From DATFVA01 sp963771705 (GTDB lineage: Bacteria > Bacteroidota > Ignavibacteria > Ignavibacteriales > Ignavibacteriaceae): DNA of 64,000 bases. Location of the stretch: positions 62,001-126,000 of the forward strand of contig CAVYUP010000004.1 of the NCBI GenBank assembly GCA_963771705.1. The letters are read 5' to 3'. A program made the translations under genes and the position numbers. This document shows, piece by piece, positions 44,583 through 53,837 of the stretch. How positions within the stretch are numbered: the first letter of the stretch is position 1; every line of letters starts with the position of its first letter. A model generated the notes under the pieces. It worked only from the letters and a program-made list of their open reading frames with translations, ran no database searches and was not told the origin of the DNA.

Positions 44583-47500
44583 TCAAAGCCTCCTGGCCGC
44601 GACAACAACGGTTTTCAGGTTTTCCACCATACCTGTATTCTCATTCAGAGCTTCGAGGAAAATGATGTAGATGCCTATCCTTAAAGGGACACCGCTTTCT
44701 TCAAGTCCGTCGAAAACAACCGAACCCCGCGAAGCAGACGGAGTATTATTTTCGAGTGTACGTACCAGTCTGCCCCGACTGTCAAATACTTTTATCCTGA
44801 TCTGAGAGACGGCTTGTAAAAGGGAATAATTTATAATACAGAAGTCTTCATATCCGTCATTGTCGGGTGAGAAAGGATTAGGAGAAACAGAAATTCCGGT
44901 CTGTCTGTTATTGTTTTCTGTGAAGATACTGTTCCGGATGCCCGGCGTAGAACCGTTGAAAGCTGTAGAGGAACTCCAGTTCAGAGGATAGTTCCCGTCA
45001 ATTTCAGGATTGATTCTTTCAAGCGATTTATTTTTTGTGATATTTATATTTCTGTTGTGCCACCGGGAAGAATAGACGACTGAATCAATAATATTTCCTG
45101 CAGGATCCCTAAGAAGAATAAGTTCTCCTTCATTAGACAACGAGAGATCTTTGGCGCCGGCAAGGTTAAAACTGTTTAGTTTATCAGGTGTATAGAGAGA
45201 GAAAACACTTGAGTCGGCAGCAAGCAGATAATACCCTGCAGGCGGTAAATTGAAATAGGACTCCGATAGTCTGAATTTTTTACTCCCTGATTCTTCAAAA
45301 ATCCACCCTCCTATATTTACGGTATCGCGGCTTTTATTATAGAACTCGACGAACTCACAGTTATCGATTCCCGGATCATACATTATTTCGTTTATCACTA
45401 TAGAGTTCTTTTCCCCCGGGGGGATACCTGACAGGGAATTCTTTTTGCCGGGAGTACTTCTTCCGGGACTAATGGAAGAAGCCCAGGTGCCGGCACCGAA
45501 AGAAGTATCTGCCGCATCCAGCCTTTCAAGTGAAAAGCCGTTTTTCCCGCCCCAGGAAGATTTGTAATGGATGCTGTCAATAATACCGCCCCTGAAATCA
45601 TAAAGAATTAAATGATCCTCAGAATTACCGAGTGTACCGAAGTTTGCTGTAAATACATTACTAACTTCAGTATGAAATGAACTAAAAGAAGTATCTTTTG
45701 CAATAACAGCATAACTACCCGGCTGAAGAAAGTGATCGTTTTCCGTAATCAGACTTCCGGCAAAGGCCTGGGGTTCATCTCCGGCCGACCAACCTTTCAG
45801 ATTTATGCTGTCCGATGAAATATTAACAATTTCAAACCATTCAGGTTCACCGTCAGCAGGGTCATACATGATTTCATTTATCATGGCAGTACGGGTCCCA
45901 TAACCGGGCCCCACAACTCTCTCCAAATAATTATTTAATGTGTCTTCATCCCCGGGAAATATCACTCTCACCGCAGTAAGAATATTCTGGGTTAAATTAC
46001 CTATGGGAACTGAAGAAGTAATTAAGAGGGTATCATCAGCGTTCAGTGTTAATCCTTCCAGCGAAGAAAATAATTTATCGGTGGTATTGTTAGAATCACT
46101 ATCTATATAAAATTCCGCAGTGATATAGGGGGCAGACAACCTCCCTTTATTTTTTATCATCGCTGTAATAAAAACATCCTCACCATGAACAGGAAATTCG
46201 GGAATAGATGAAATCTTTATTAATGCGGCGTCTTTATCCTTAGGAGTAATGCTGTTTACCCTTCCCGGGGTTCCCATTTCTACATCTTCTGATGGTCCCC
46301 AATTCGAAGGGATATTAGTTGAAGTGGAAGCTGAAACTCTTTCAAGCGATTTTCCGCGATTGCCCCAGCTGCTGCTGAAGAACAGGGAATCCATCGTTTG
46401 CCCTCTCTCATCTTTTAAAACTATTCCATCGGCATCATTGTTCAATACAGGAAGGTTTAATACTGCCATAGGAGATGGTATGAGACGATGATATTCAAGA
46501 ACGGAAGAATCCTTTACGAGCAAGATAAAACTGTTAGGCAGGATAACCAGGTCTGTATCTATTCTAGTAAGGGCTGGAGTAGATATCACATCATTAACCG
46601 ACCAGTCTTTTAGATGAATTGAATCAGTGGACTTATTATAAAGCTCCGTCCATTCCGGTTCACCTCCTTCGGGTGCATACATAACTTCATTTATTACAAT
46701 TGTTGCCGGAGGATAGCCCGGATAAATTTCCAATACAACATAATTATTACTCGTATCCATATCATCAGAAAAGGATGCTTCAGCATAAAAAATATGAATC
46801 TCTGCAAGGCCGGCGACTAAATAACCAGGATCTATTATTGTGGAATCACCAGGCGGAAGTATCAAACCATCTACAGAAGCGAGCAGCAAATCCGGAAAGG
46901 AATCAAGATCTGTATCCTCATACAATCTCAGTGAATAGGGGGCGGAGGACAGTCCAGTGTTCTTTATCTTTACCCGCAGAGATACATTGTCTCCGAAAAC
47001 GGGGTAAAGGGGGGATGAAATAATTCCGCTGACACAAATGTCATTTTCTTTGGGAGTCAGGGAATTTATATAGCCGGGAGTTGCCTTATACCTGCTTATT
47101 GAACTGCCCCAGTTTCCGTGATCAGTTGATGAGCTGTCTGCATTTATCCGCTCAAGGGAAACTCCATCACTGCCTCCCCAGACAGGATTGTATTCCAGCG
47201 AATCTATCACCCTGTTTAGTGAATCGAGAAGGATTAACTTATCTCCGGAATTATTTAACGCAGAAAATGATTTTATTATGAGCGGGACATTAATATTGAA
47301 GTGATTGCTGATCGTGCTGTCTTTTGAGATGACGACGAAACTTCCGGGAGAAAGGATGATATCCTCCGAACATATAGTTATTGTGTCTCTCGAGTCAGCA
47401 AGCCGATGATTTATGAGATCTATAGGTATAGTGCTTCTATTAAGGATCTCGATCCATTCCGGCTGAGGATTGAGAGGATCATACATAAATTCATTTATTA

Positions 47501-49232
47501 CGAGATCCGTCCTGTATTCATAAACTTCCATCCCCCGGAAATTCGTGAAAGCTGTATTGTTTGTTGTATCATCATCCGGGGAACCGCTTATCTTTGTGAT
47601 AAAATAATTCTGTCCATTTTCAAAGTTCATTGTATGCAAAATGAATCCGGCCGTATCACCGGCAAACAAAGGACCGGAATTAGTCGATGATATAAGCTCT
47701 GAAAACTGGGCGATTGAATCTTTATTAACATCAAAATAAAGAGACAGGGAAAAAGAAGGAGAAGAATTCAGACCTGCATTCTTTACTATGATTTCAAATT
47801 CCGCAGGCTCTCCTATAATAGCATATTCTTCGGTTTCAAACGTTAATATTTTAAGATCGTTCTGCTTGGCTGTTACCGAGTTAATCTTTCCGGGAGTTGC
47901 TTTAAATAAACTCTCACTTGTCAGCCAGTTATCTTCAATGAGGCTGCTTTCATCTGCAGAAATTCTTTCAAGTGCTCTGCCTTCATCCCCTCCCCAGGCG
48001 GGAGAATAAATAAGGCTGTCAATTGTAATTCCTAATGAATCCTTTATTACAACTGCATCTCCGGTATTATTCAGAGCAGGTAGACTAAACTTAATTATCG
48101 GGGAAGGAACATCATAGAAGTTAAGTACCGAAGAATCCCGGGTAAGTACGATGAAGTCGCCGGGTAAAATAAGAATATCCTCATCCGTAATAAGTTTGGA
48201 AGAAGAATAGTCGCAAAATCTCCATTCATTAAGGTTTACTTCCTCAGTTGAGCGATTATAAATCTCTACCCACTCCGGTTCACCAGATAGGGGAGCGTAC
48301 ATAATTTCATTGATGACAATATCATTATAACTGATCCCCCGGGGAAAGACGGAAAAGTTCTTAAATGCAATATTGTCGGATGTATCTTCATCAGGAACAT
48401 AGACAACTTTTGAAATAATGTTGTAGAATCCTTGCGAAGCAGAAATAATATATGCGTCAGCGGTTAAAGAATCTCCGGGCTGCAGATTATAATAATCCTG
48501 TGAGAATATTTCTTCCCAGGTCTGAGGAATGGAGTCGATATTTGCATCATTATATACGATTACAGAGAAGGCGTCTGCAGTGTTCTCGCCGGCATTTTTT
48601 ATTTTAGAACTTATAAGAACATTATCCCCTTCAAACGGGACGGCAGGGGACAAAGAAATAGAATTTATTTCCAGGTCGTGGCTTGCCCGGGTTACGGAAT
48701 TTACGAACCCGGGTGTGCCATTGACCGAAACAGAATTCAGCCAGTTCGATTGGGAACTATCTGCTCCAGCCAGGATTTTCTCATCTGAATGAGCCTGCAT
48801 ATTGTCAGCTGAATATGTATAAACATCAACTGTGTCATCATTGTATGAAAGCAGCCAGACAGGCCGACTGGAAGTATTCGCCATCCCGGTTGAGCCGAAA
48901 TAATTATCCGAGATTTTAAGTATTAAAGCTTCAGGAGAGACCAGGTCTTTATATAAACCGTTTTCAATATCATAATCTGCTTCAAAAATGACAGCATAGC
49001 TATTAGCAGAAAGGATAGTCCCCTGTCCTATGTCCATGATGAAATCAGGCGATGAGCTATAATATTTAATTTTAAATCCGGTCAGATCAATGCTCGTAAG
49101 ACCATTGTTATAAATTTCAATGAATTCATTATTACCGGATGCCGGGTAAAACATTATTTCATTGAGCTTGAGTGAAGTTTGTGCGAAACAAATAGATGTG
49201 CCTATCAATAAATAGAAGAAAACCCTGGCCAT
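44583..49232 (-). CDS. Giant secreted lamin-tail/CARDB repeat protein
   Basis: A 1549-residue protein with signal peptide (MARVFFYLLIGTSICFAQ). Six lamin-tail domains (LTD) are recognisable by (V)INE-IMY-P and EWVEIYN-type motifs: LNEIMFYPASGNNEFIEIYN, VINEIMYAPLSGEPEWVEIY, VINEFMYDPLNPQPEWIEI, VINEVMYAPEGGEPEWTELY, MINEIMYDPADGEPEWFEI and VINEIMYDPGIDNCEFVEFY. Four CARDB-like beta-sandwich domains, each starting after TPG-x-x-NS, separate the first five. The C-terminus is a FlgD-like Ig domain with VSPNPFSPDNDGYEDF, VKVFDSRG-like strands and a final KTVVVAARRL, typical of T9SS cargo. It is probably a cell-surface adhesin or structural protein. It is a single gene with a hairpin after it. Confidence 0.87.
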   Translation of the reverse strand: MARVFFYLLIGTSICFAQTSLKLNEIMFYPASGNNEFIEIYNNGLTSIDLTGFKIKYYSSSPDFIMDIGQGTILSANSYAVIFEADYDIENGLYKDLVSPEALILKISDNYFGSTGMANTSSRPVWLLSYNDDTVDVYTYSADNMQAHSDEKILAGADSSQSNWLNSVSVNGTPGFVNSVTRASHDLEINSISLSPAVPFEGDNVLISSKIKNAGENTADAFSVIVYNDANIDSIPQTWEEIFSQDYYNLQPGDSLTADAYIISASQGFYNIISKVVYVPDEDTSDNIAFKNFSVFPRGISYNDIVINEIMYAPLSGEPEWVEIYNRSTEEVNLNEWRFCDYSSSKLITDEDILILPGDFIVLTRDSSVLNFYDVPSPIIKFSLPALNNTGDAVVIKDSLGITIDSLIYSPAWGGDEGRALERISADESSLIEDNWLTSESLFKATPGKINSVTAKQNDLKILTFETEEYAIIGEPAEFEIIVKNAGLNSSPSFSLSLYFDVNKDSIAQFSELISSTNSGPLFAGDTAGFILHTMNFENGQNYFITKISGSPDDDTTNNTAFTNFRGMEVYEYRTDLVINEFMYDPLNPQPEWIEILNRSTIPIDLINHRLADSRDTITICSEDIILSPGSFVVISKDSTISNHFNINVPLIIKSFSALNNSGDKLILLDSLNRVIDSLEYNPVWGGSDGVSLERINADSSSTDHGNWGSSISRYKATPGYINSLTPKENDICVSGIISSPLYPVFGDNVSLRVKIKNTGLSSAPYSLRLYEDTDLDSFPDLLLASVDGLILPPGDSTIIDPGYLVAGLAEIHIFYAEASFSDDMDTSNNYVVLEIYPGYPPATIVINEVMYAPEGGEPEWTELYNKSTDSIHLKDWSVNDVISTPALTRIDTDLVILPNSFILLVKDSSVLEYHRLIPSPMAVLNLPVLNNDADGIVLKDERGQTMDSLFFSSSWGNRGKSLERVSASTSTNIPSNWGPSEDVEMGTPGRVNSITPKDKDAALIKISSIPEFPVHGEDVFITAMIKNKGRLSAPYITAEFYIDSDSNNTTDKLFSSLEGLTLNADDTLLITSSVPIGNLTQNILTAVRVIFPGDEDTLNNYLERVVGPGYGTRTAMINEIMYDPADGEPEWFEIVNISSDSINLKGWSAGDEPQAFAGSLITENDHFLQPGSYAVIAKDTSFSSFHTEVSNVFTANFGTLGNSEDHLILYDFRGGIIDSIHYKSSWGGKNGFSLERLDAADTSFGAGTWASSISPGRSTPGKKNSLSGIPPGEKNSIVINEIMYDPGIDNCEFVEFYNKSRDTVNIGGWIFEESGSKKFRLSESYFNLPPAGYYLLAADSSVFSLYTPDKLNSFNLAGAKDLSLSNEGELILLRDPAGNIIDSVVYSSRWHNRNINITKNKSLERINPEIDGNYPLNWSSSTAFNGSTPGIRNSIFTENNNRQTGISVSPNPFSPDNDGYEDFCIINYSLLQAVSQIRIKVFDSRGRLVRTLENNTPSASRGSVVFDGLEESGVPLRIGIYIIFLEALNENTGMVENLKTVVVAARRL

Positions 49233-49297
49233 CTCCCTGAGAACCCTATAAGTTTTTTATTATTTACCTTATCCAAAATAATAAAATATTATAAATT

Positions 49298-50071
49298 TCA
49301 TTTCTTCAGGCCGGCTAGATGCTTAGCGGCGAGGTATTCGAAGAGGGTGTTGGGGAGGATGTTGAGCAGGCGTGTTCCGAGGACGGTGGGGAGGGGGAAC
49401 TGGATGGTTCTTTTTTCTTTTTTTATGCCGTCAATGATTATACGTGCGGCTTTGCCGGGATCCATAAGGAACGGCATATGGAATTCGTTCTTGTCGGTCA
49501 TCGGGGTTTTTACGAAGCCGGGCCTGATTGTTATTACTTTAATGTTGTAATCTTTCAGTTCTATGCGGAGACTTTCCAGCAGTCTGCTGAAGCCTGCTTT
49601 GCCAGCATTGTAGAATCCGCTCCTGGGGAATCCTCGTACGTCGGCAAGGCTTGAAACGCCGGCTATCATACCGCTTCTTTTCGAGATGAAGTGGGGGATC
49701 AGCTTCTCAAGGAAGTAAAATTTGGAGATGAGGTTTACCGTCATCATTTCTTCGCCCCTCTCAGCACTGAATTTTTCCGCATCAATTCGGCTGCTGGTTC
49801 CCGCATTCAGAATAAGTATGTCTATTCCTCCGAATTCTTCCATCACTTTGTCTACGGCTGAATGTACTTCTTCTTTTCGGGAAACGTCGCATTGCAGGGG
49901 CAGTATAGTGTTTGAGGGAGTGCTAAGCTGCCGGGCGGTTTCGTTTAGTTTGTTAATGCTTCTGGCAAGCAGGGCCAGTCGGCAGTTTTCCCCGGCAAGC
50001 AGGACGGCCATCTCATATCCGATGCCGCTTGATGCGCCGGTAAGTAATATGGATTTGTCTGAAAAGTTCAT
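49298..50071 (-). CDS. Short-chain dehydrogenase/reductase
   Basis: A 257-residue NAD(P)-dependent oxidoreductase with LLTGASSGIGYEMA (cofactor loop), LILNAGTSS, the active-site Ser in AGVSSLADV, Tyr and Lys in FYNAGKAGFSRL and the downstream VITIRPGFVKTPM. A longer frame to 50146 would place a Phe/Leu-rich stretch ahead of the cofactor motif; that stretch is only the complement of a purine-rich tract, so I take the ATG at 50071. No RBS is obvious there. The substrate is unknown; the C-terminal KAARIIIDGIKKEKRTIQFP resembles DltE/acyl-reductase-like SDRs. Confidence 0.85.
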   Translation of the reverse strand: MNFSDKSILLTGASSGIGYEMAVLLAGENCRLALLARSINKLNETARQLSTPSNTILPLQCDVSRKEEVHSAVDKVMEEFGGIDILILNAGTSSRIDAEKFSAERGEEMMTVNLISKFYFLEKLIPHFISKRSGMIAGVSSLADVRGFPRSGFYNAGKAGFSRLLESLRIELKDYNIKVITIRPGFVKTPMTDKNEFHMPFLMDPGKAARIIIDGIKKEKRTIQFPLPTVLGTRLLNILPNTLFEYLAAKHLAGLKK

Positions 50072-50079
50072 AATGATCA

Positions 50080-50135
50080 GGTAAAAGGTAAAAAGGAAAA
50101 AGGAGAAAGTAAAAAGAGGGAGGAGAAGGGGAGGG
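50080..50135. repeat. Purine-rich low-complexity tract
   Basis: The plus strand is nearly all A and G (runs such as GGTAAAAAGGAAAAAGGAG), built from slipped AAAAGG/GGAG units, just upstream of the SDR start. A similar tract lies at 55255-55290. Low-complexity, not coding. Confidence 0.6.
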
Positions 50136-50162
50136 GATTGCTTCACTGTATACGCAATGACC
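50136..50162. repeat. REP-like palindromic element
   Basis: GATTGCTTCACT...CGCAATGACC with inverted ends ATTGC/GCAAT. This is the widespread GATTGCTTC-nnn-CGCAATGAC type intergenic repeat. A second copy sharing GATTGCTTCACT lies at 55521. Confidence 0.6.
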
Positions 50163-50245
50163 GGGGGAGGAAGTACTGGGGAAATATTTGTAAATTTATA
50201 TGGGCTTAATTATTACTGTTATACACTCAATCCGGAGATTTTATT

Positions 50246-52255
50246 ATGAGAAATTTTTCTACTGTGAAGGGTTCAATCAATACGGCTGATCTTTTTTTGC
50301 TGCCTCTGCTGATTGTTATCTTTTCATCGGGCCTGATTTTCTCTCAAGCTAATGAACATCAACAGGGGAAAGCGCACGATGCCAGACTGCATCACGAAGT
50401 GAAGGACGACGGGTATGTTCCCGTGTCGAGGGACGATATGGGAAGGTCACCGGGCTACCATTATACAATGAGCGGTATTACTACTGTTCAGGTTAATGTT
50501 GACGCGAATGGTCTGAATATTACGGGCGATGCGGCTAATGAGCCTTCTATTGCTATCGACCCGACTGATGCGGATAAGATGACTATAGGATGGAGACAGT
50601 TCAATACGATCAGCAGCAACTTCCGTCAGGCGGGTCACGCTTATACGACTGACGGGGGATTGACTTGGACGTTTCCCGGTGTAATTCAACCGGGTATTTT
50701 CCGCTCGGATCCTGTTCTGGATTTCGACAGGGAAGGAAATTTTTATTATAACAGTCTTACTGATGATCCTGATTATTTCTGCAAGGTGTTTAAATCAACT
50801 GACGGCGGAGAGACGTGGGATAACGGTACCGACGCTCAGGGAGGCGACAAGCAATGGATGACGGTTGATAAGACTGACGGACCCGGCTCGGGACACATCT
50901 ATGCCTTCTGGACGAGCTTCTTCAGTACCTGCTACCCCGGCTTTTTTACCCGCTCTACGAACGGCGGTGCGAGTTTCGGCAGCTGCACGGTGATTCCTGA
51001 TGATCCTTCGTGGGGAACGCTTATGACCGACGCGAACGGCAATCTTTATGTAGGCGCATCGGGCTCTTTCGATTTTGTTGTTGCCAGATCTTCCAACGCA
51101 AAGATATCTACTCAGACTGTAGCGTGGGATATGAGCACTTCAGTGGATCTGGGCGGCTATATCAGCTACGGACTGGGACCTAATCCCGACGGACTAGCGG
51201 GCCAGACTTCGATTGCGATAGATACTTCGGGCGGACCGAATGACGGCAATGTTTACCTTTTATGTTCGGTTGAGCCGTTTTCAGGCTCTGATCCGCTTGA
51301 TGTAAGGTTTGCGAGAAGCACCAACGGAGGCGCCAGTTTTTCTCCTTCTATTAAGATAAATGATGATGCGGGCACCAACGCGTACCAGTGGTTCGGCACT
51401 ATGGCGTGCGCCCCGAACGGACGTATAGACGTAATCTGGCTTGACACAAGGGATCACCCCGGCACCAATATTTCGGCTTTGTATTATTCTTATTCCACCG
51501 ACGGGGGGCTTACCTGGTCGGCCAATGAGAGAATGTCTGATTACTTTGATCCGCACCTGGGATGGCCGAACCAGCAGAAGATGGGAGATTACTACCATAT
51601 GGTTTCAGACAACGACGGCGCGCGGCTTGCGTGGGCGGCTACTTTCAACGGCGAAGAGGATGTTTACTACAGCTATATTAGTCCCGGTATTGTTCCTGTT
51701 GAGCTTACCTCATTTAATTCTTCAGCGGGGAATAACGCGGTTAATCTAAGCTGGACGACGGCGACGGAGACGAACAACAAAGGTTTCGGGATTGAGAGAA
51801 GCACCGACAGGAAGGACTGGATCGAGGTTGGTTTTGTGGGAGGAAACGGAACAACCACGGAACCGCAGGTTTATTCGTATACCGACAAGCTGGCGGGCAT
51901 AACAGCGCCGAGGCTTTACTACAGGCTGAAGCAGGTAGACTTTGACGGAAGCTATGAGTATTCGGATATATCAACCGCGGAGATTGCACCTTCTTCATTT
52001 ACGCTTGAGCAGAACTATCCCAATCCTTTCAATCCTTCGACGGTGATAACGTATTCCCTTCCGGAGAACGAGTTTGTTTCGCTGAAGGTATATGATGTAC
52101 TGGGGAACGAAGCCGCGGTGATAGTAAATGAGCAGAAAGCGGCAGGGAAGTATTCAGTTGAATTCAATGCGTCGGGACTGGGGAGCGGCGTTTACTTCTA
52201 CACTCTGAAGGCGGGGGCACGGGTTCAGAGCAGGAAGATGATTCTTGTGAAATAA
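50246..52255 (+). CDS. Secreted BNR/Asp-box beta-propeller with T9SS sorting domain
   Basis: A 669-residue protein. A long signal region (to IFSSGLIFSQ) is followed by a sialidase-like six-bladed propeller with Asp-boxes (YTTDGGLTW, STDGGETW, STNGGASF twice, YSTDGGLTW), a fibronectin-like sandwich (VELTSFNSSAGNNAVNLSW, TTATETNNKGFGIERS) and the type A sorting domain LEQNYPNPFNPSTVITYSLP to RKMILVK. Catalytic Arg/Glu/Tyr of true sialidases cannot be confirmed, so substrate is open. Its neighbours do not indicate a role. Confidence 0.85.
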   Translation: MRNFSTVKGSINTADLFLLPLLIVIFSSGLIFSQANEHQQGKAHDARLHHEVKDDGYVPVSRDDMGRSPGYHYTMSGITTVQVNVDANGLNITGDAANEPSIAIDPTDADKMTIGWRQFNTISSNFRQAGHAYTTDGGLTWTFPGVIQPGIFRSDPVLDFDREGNFYYNSLTDDPDYFCKVFKSTDGGETWDNGTDAQGGDKQWMTVDKTDGPGSGHIYAFWTSFFSTCYPGFFTRSTNGGASFGSCTVIPDDPSWGTLMTDANGNLYVGASGSFDFVVARSSNAKISTQTVAWDMSTSVDLGGYISYGLGPNPDGLAGQTSIAIDTSGGPNDGNVYLLCSVEPFSGSDPLDVRFARSTNGGASFSPSIKINDDAGTNAYQWFGTMACAPNGRIDVIWLDTRDHPGTNISALYYSYSTDGGLTWSANERMSDYFDPHLGWPNQQKMGDYYHMVSDNDGARLAWAATFNGEEDVYYSYISPGIVPVELTSFNSSAGNNAVNLSWTTATETNNKGFGIERSTDRKDWIEVGFVGGNGTTTEPQVYSYTDKLAGITAPRLYYRLKQVDFDGSYEYSDISTAEIAPSSFTLEQNYPNPFNPSTVITYSLPENEFVSLKVYDVLGNEAAVIVNEQKAAGKYSVEFNASGLGSGVYFYTLKAGARVQSRKMILVK

Positions 52256-52267
52256 GTTTTTATATAT

Positions 52268-52291
52268 CTGCCCCCGAAGTGCCGGGGGCAG
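52268..52291. terminator. GC-rich hairpin between convergent genes
   Basis: CTGCCCCCG / CGGGGGCAG, nine perfect pairs with a six-base loop, between the stops at 52255 and 52305. No T tract on either strand; probably a shared terminator. Confidence 0.55.
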
Positions 52292-52304
52292 AATTTAATG
52301 GGGG

Positions 52305-53837
52305 CTATTTAAAGGTATCCTGCGAATCGACTACTTTAACGCTTTTAACATTCAGCTTAAAGTCTTCTGCTGCTTTATCTTCTTTAAGGATCTCATCACT
52401 CAGTCCCGCTTTAACCTGATTTGAATAGCTCATAGGGGAGGGAGTATTATTCCTGAGACTTTCAGCCAGCGGTTCCGCTTCGCTCTTATCGGTTACGATC
52501 GTAATATCCATATTATCTATCTGCATATACTTCTTTATGGCATTGTTAACGTCATCGAGCGTAAGATTTGAGAGGAGCGTGCCGAGCTCTTTAATATAAT
52601 CTTTCCTTCCGTACATACGGGAATCCATCAGGTAGCCGAGCTGCTCATCGGGGGACTGAATATAGAGCTTGATATAGCTCTGCAGGAATGCCCGGGTGGC
52701 CTCAAAATCCTCTTTCGACATACCGTTCTTTATCATCTTATCCATCTCACGCAGAGCCATACGAAGCGCGAAGTGCGCGTGGCCTATCTTAACATCTTTC
52801 AGCTCGTCGTACTGCATCTTAAGCTGTTTGGCAATCTGCACGGGACGAATCCAGAGCGCGAAGTAATTAGCGTGGCGCGGTACTCCCGACGGAGGAAGCA
52901 TATTACCGCCGCCGTTCTGATACCATTCGATATAAGAGTAATCGCCATAATTCATAGAGCGTTCCTCGCGGATCATCTGGTAGAGCCGTCCGTATGACTT
53001 CCTATGCTCGCCGAGGTAGGAATTAGCGACCATAAGTGCGGCGAAATCATCATTAGCTCTTGTTATATCGATGGGATAGCCGGCGAAAATTGCCGAACCG
53101 AACGCGCCGTCTTTTGAAATGATCTCCAGGTTAATGCCGTCGGGCATTTTAACATCGGGAGCGGCGGGGATATCTGGTTTGGTATCGGGAAGTTTCTTCA
53201 GGTCCTCTTTCAACTTATTAAGGAAAGCGTCGCTATAATTTCCGGCAATGCCTATCATCAGGTTATTCTGAGTAAAGAATTTTTTATACTGTGCCTTTAC
53301 ATCATCGAGGGTAATAGAAGAAACAGAGGGGGACGTACCCTCAACCATGTGCTGGTAGCGGGTTCCCCTAAACAGGAAATCCTCGAGGGCTTTCTTGCTA
53401 TACTCCTCATCTGATGAAGCGCGGATCACCTGGTCTACGTAAGCCTGCTGGTTGGTTTTAACCCTGTCGAAATCATTCTGAGAGAAAGAAGGGTTGGTAA
53501 TAAGCCCTATCATAACAGGGTAGAACTGCTCGGCCCAGTCCTTATGAAACTCGAAGGTAAAGATAGTGACTTCCTTATCGACAGAGGAACTATAGCGGGC
53601 AGCCATCGGGTAGATCTTATCCTGTATATCGCTGTACGACATATCGCCCGTTCCGCCCTGGGTAATAACGTTAGCGGTTGTAAAGGTTAAGCCTTCCTTT
53701 CCGGAGGGATCGGAGACAGAACCATTTTTGAACATAAGCTTTACAATAATTTTGGCAGCGGACGGCTGCTTTAGTTCCACTACCTGCTGAGCCATAAGAA
53801 AACCTGTTAGTAATAAAGAAATTAATAATGCTTTCAT
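52305..53837 (-). CDS. M16 family protein, inactive partner subunit
   Basis: A 510-residue exported protein (MKALLISLLLTGFLMAQ) of the insulinase/MPP fold. The zinc motif HxxEH is absent; the corresponding helix reads LTFTTANVITQGG. The second half keeps the M16 C-terminal features (SYGRLYQMIREERSMNYGDY). This is the usual non-catalytic partner in two-gene M16B proteases. The ATG overlaps the stop of the catalytic subunit (TAATG), so both are made together and probably form a heterodimer. Confidence 0.87.
   Translation of the reverse strand: MKALLISLLLTGFLMAQQVVELKQPSAAKIIVKLMFKNGSVSDPSGKEGLTFTTANVITQGGTGDMSYSDIQDKIYPMAARYSSSVDKEVTIFTFEFHKDWAEQFYPVMIGLITNPSFSQNDFDRVKTNQQAYVDQVIRASSDEEYSKKALEDFLFRGTRYQHMVEGTSPSVSSITLDDVKAQYKKFFTQNNLMIGIAGNYSDAFLNKLKEDLKKLPDTKPDIPAAPDVKMPDGINLEIISKDGAFGSAIFAGYPIDITRANDDFAALMVANSYLGEHRKSYGRLYQMIREERSMNYGDYSYIEWYQNGGGNMLPPSGVPRHANYFALWIRPVQIAKQLKMQYDELKDVKIGHAHFALRMALREMDKMIKNGMSKEDFEATRAFLQSYIKLYIQSPDEQLGYLMDSRMYGRKDYIKELGTLLSNLTLDDVNNAIKKYMQIDNMDITIVTDKSEAEPLAESLRNNTPSPMSYSNQVKAGLSDEILKEDKAAEDFKLNVKSVKVVDSQDTFK

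Noticed and set aside
44374..44586. Short open frame after the lamin-tail gene
   Set aside because: No RBS or motif; overlaps the true gene end. A neighbouring frame might be a remnant but is not identifiable.
50072..50146. N-terminal 25-residue hydrophobic extension of the SDR
   Set aside because: It is the complement of the purine-rich tract; the cofactor motif begins right after the ATG at 50071.
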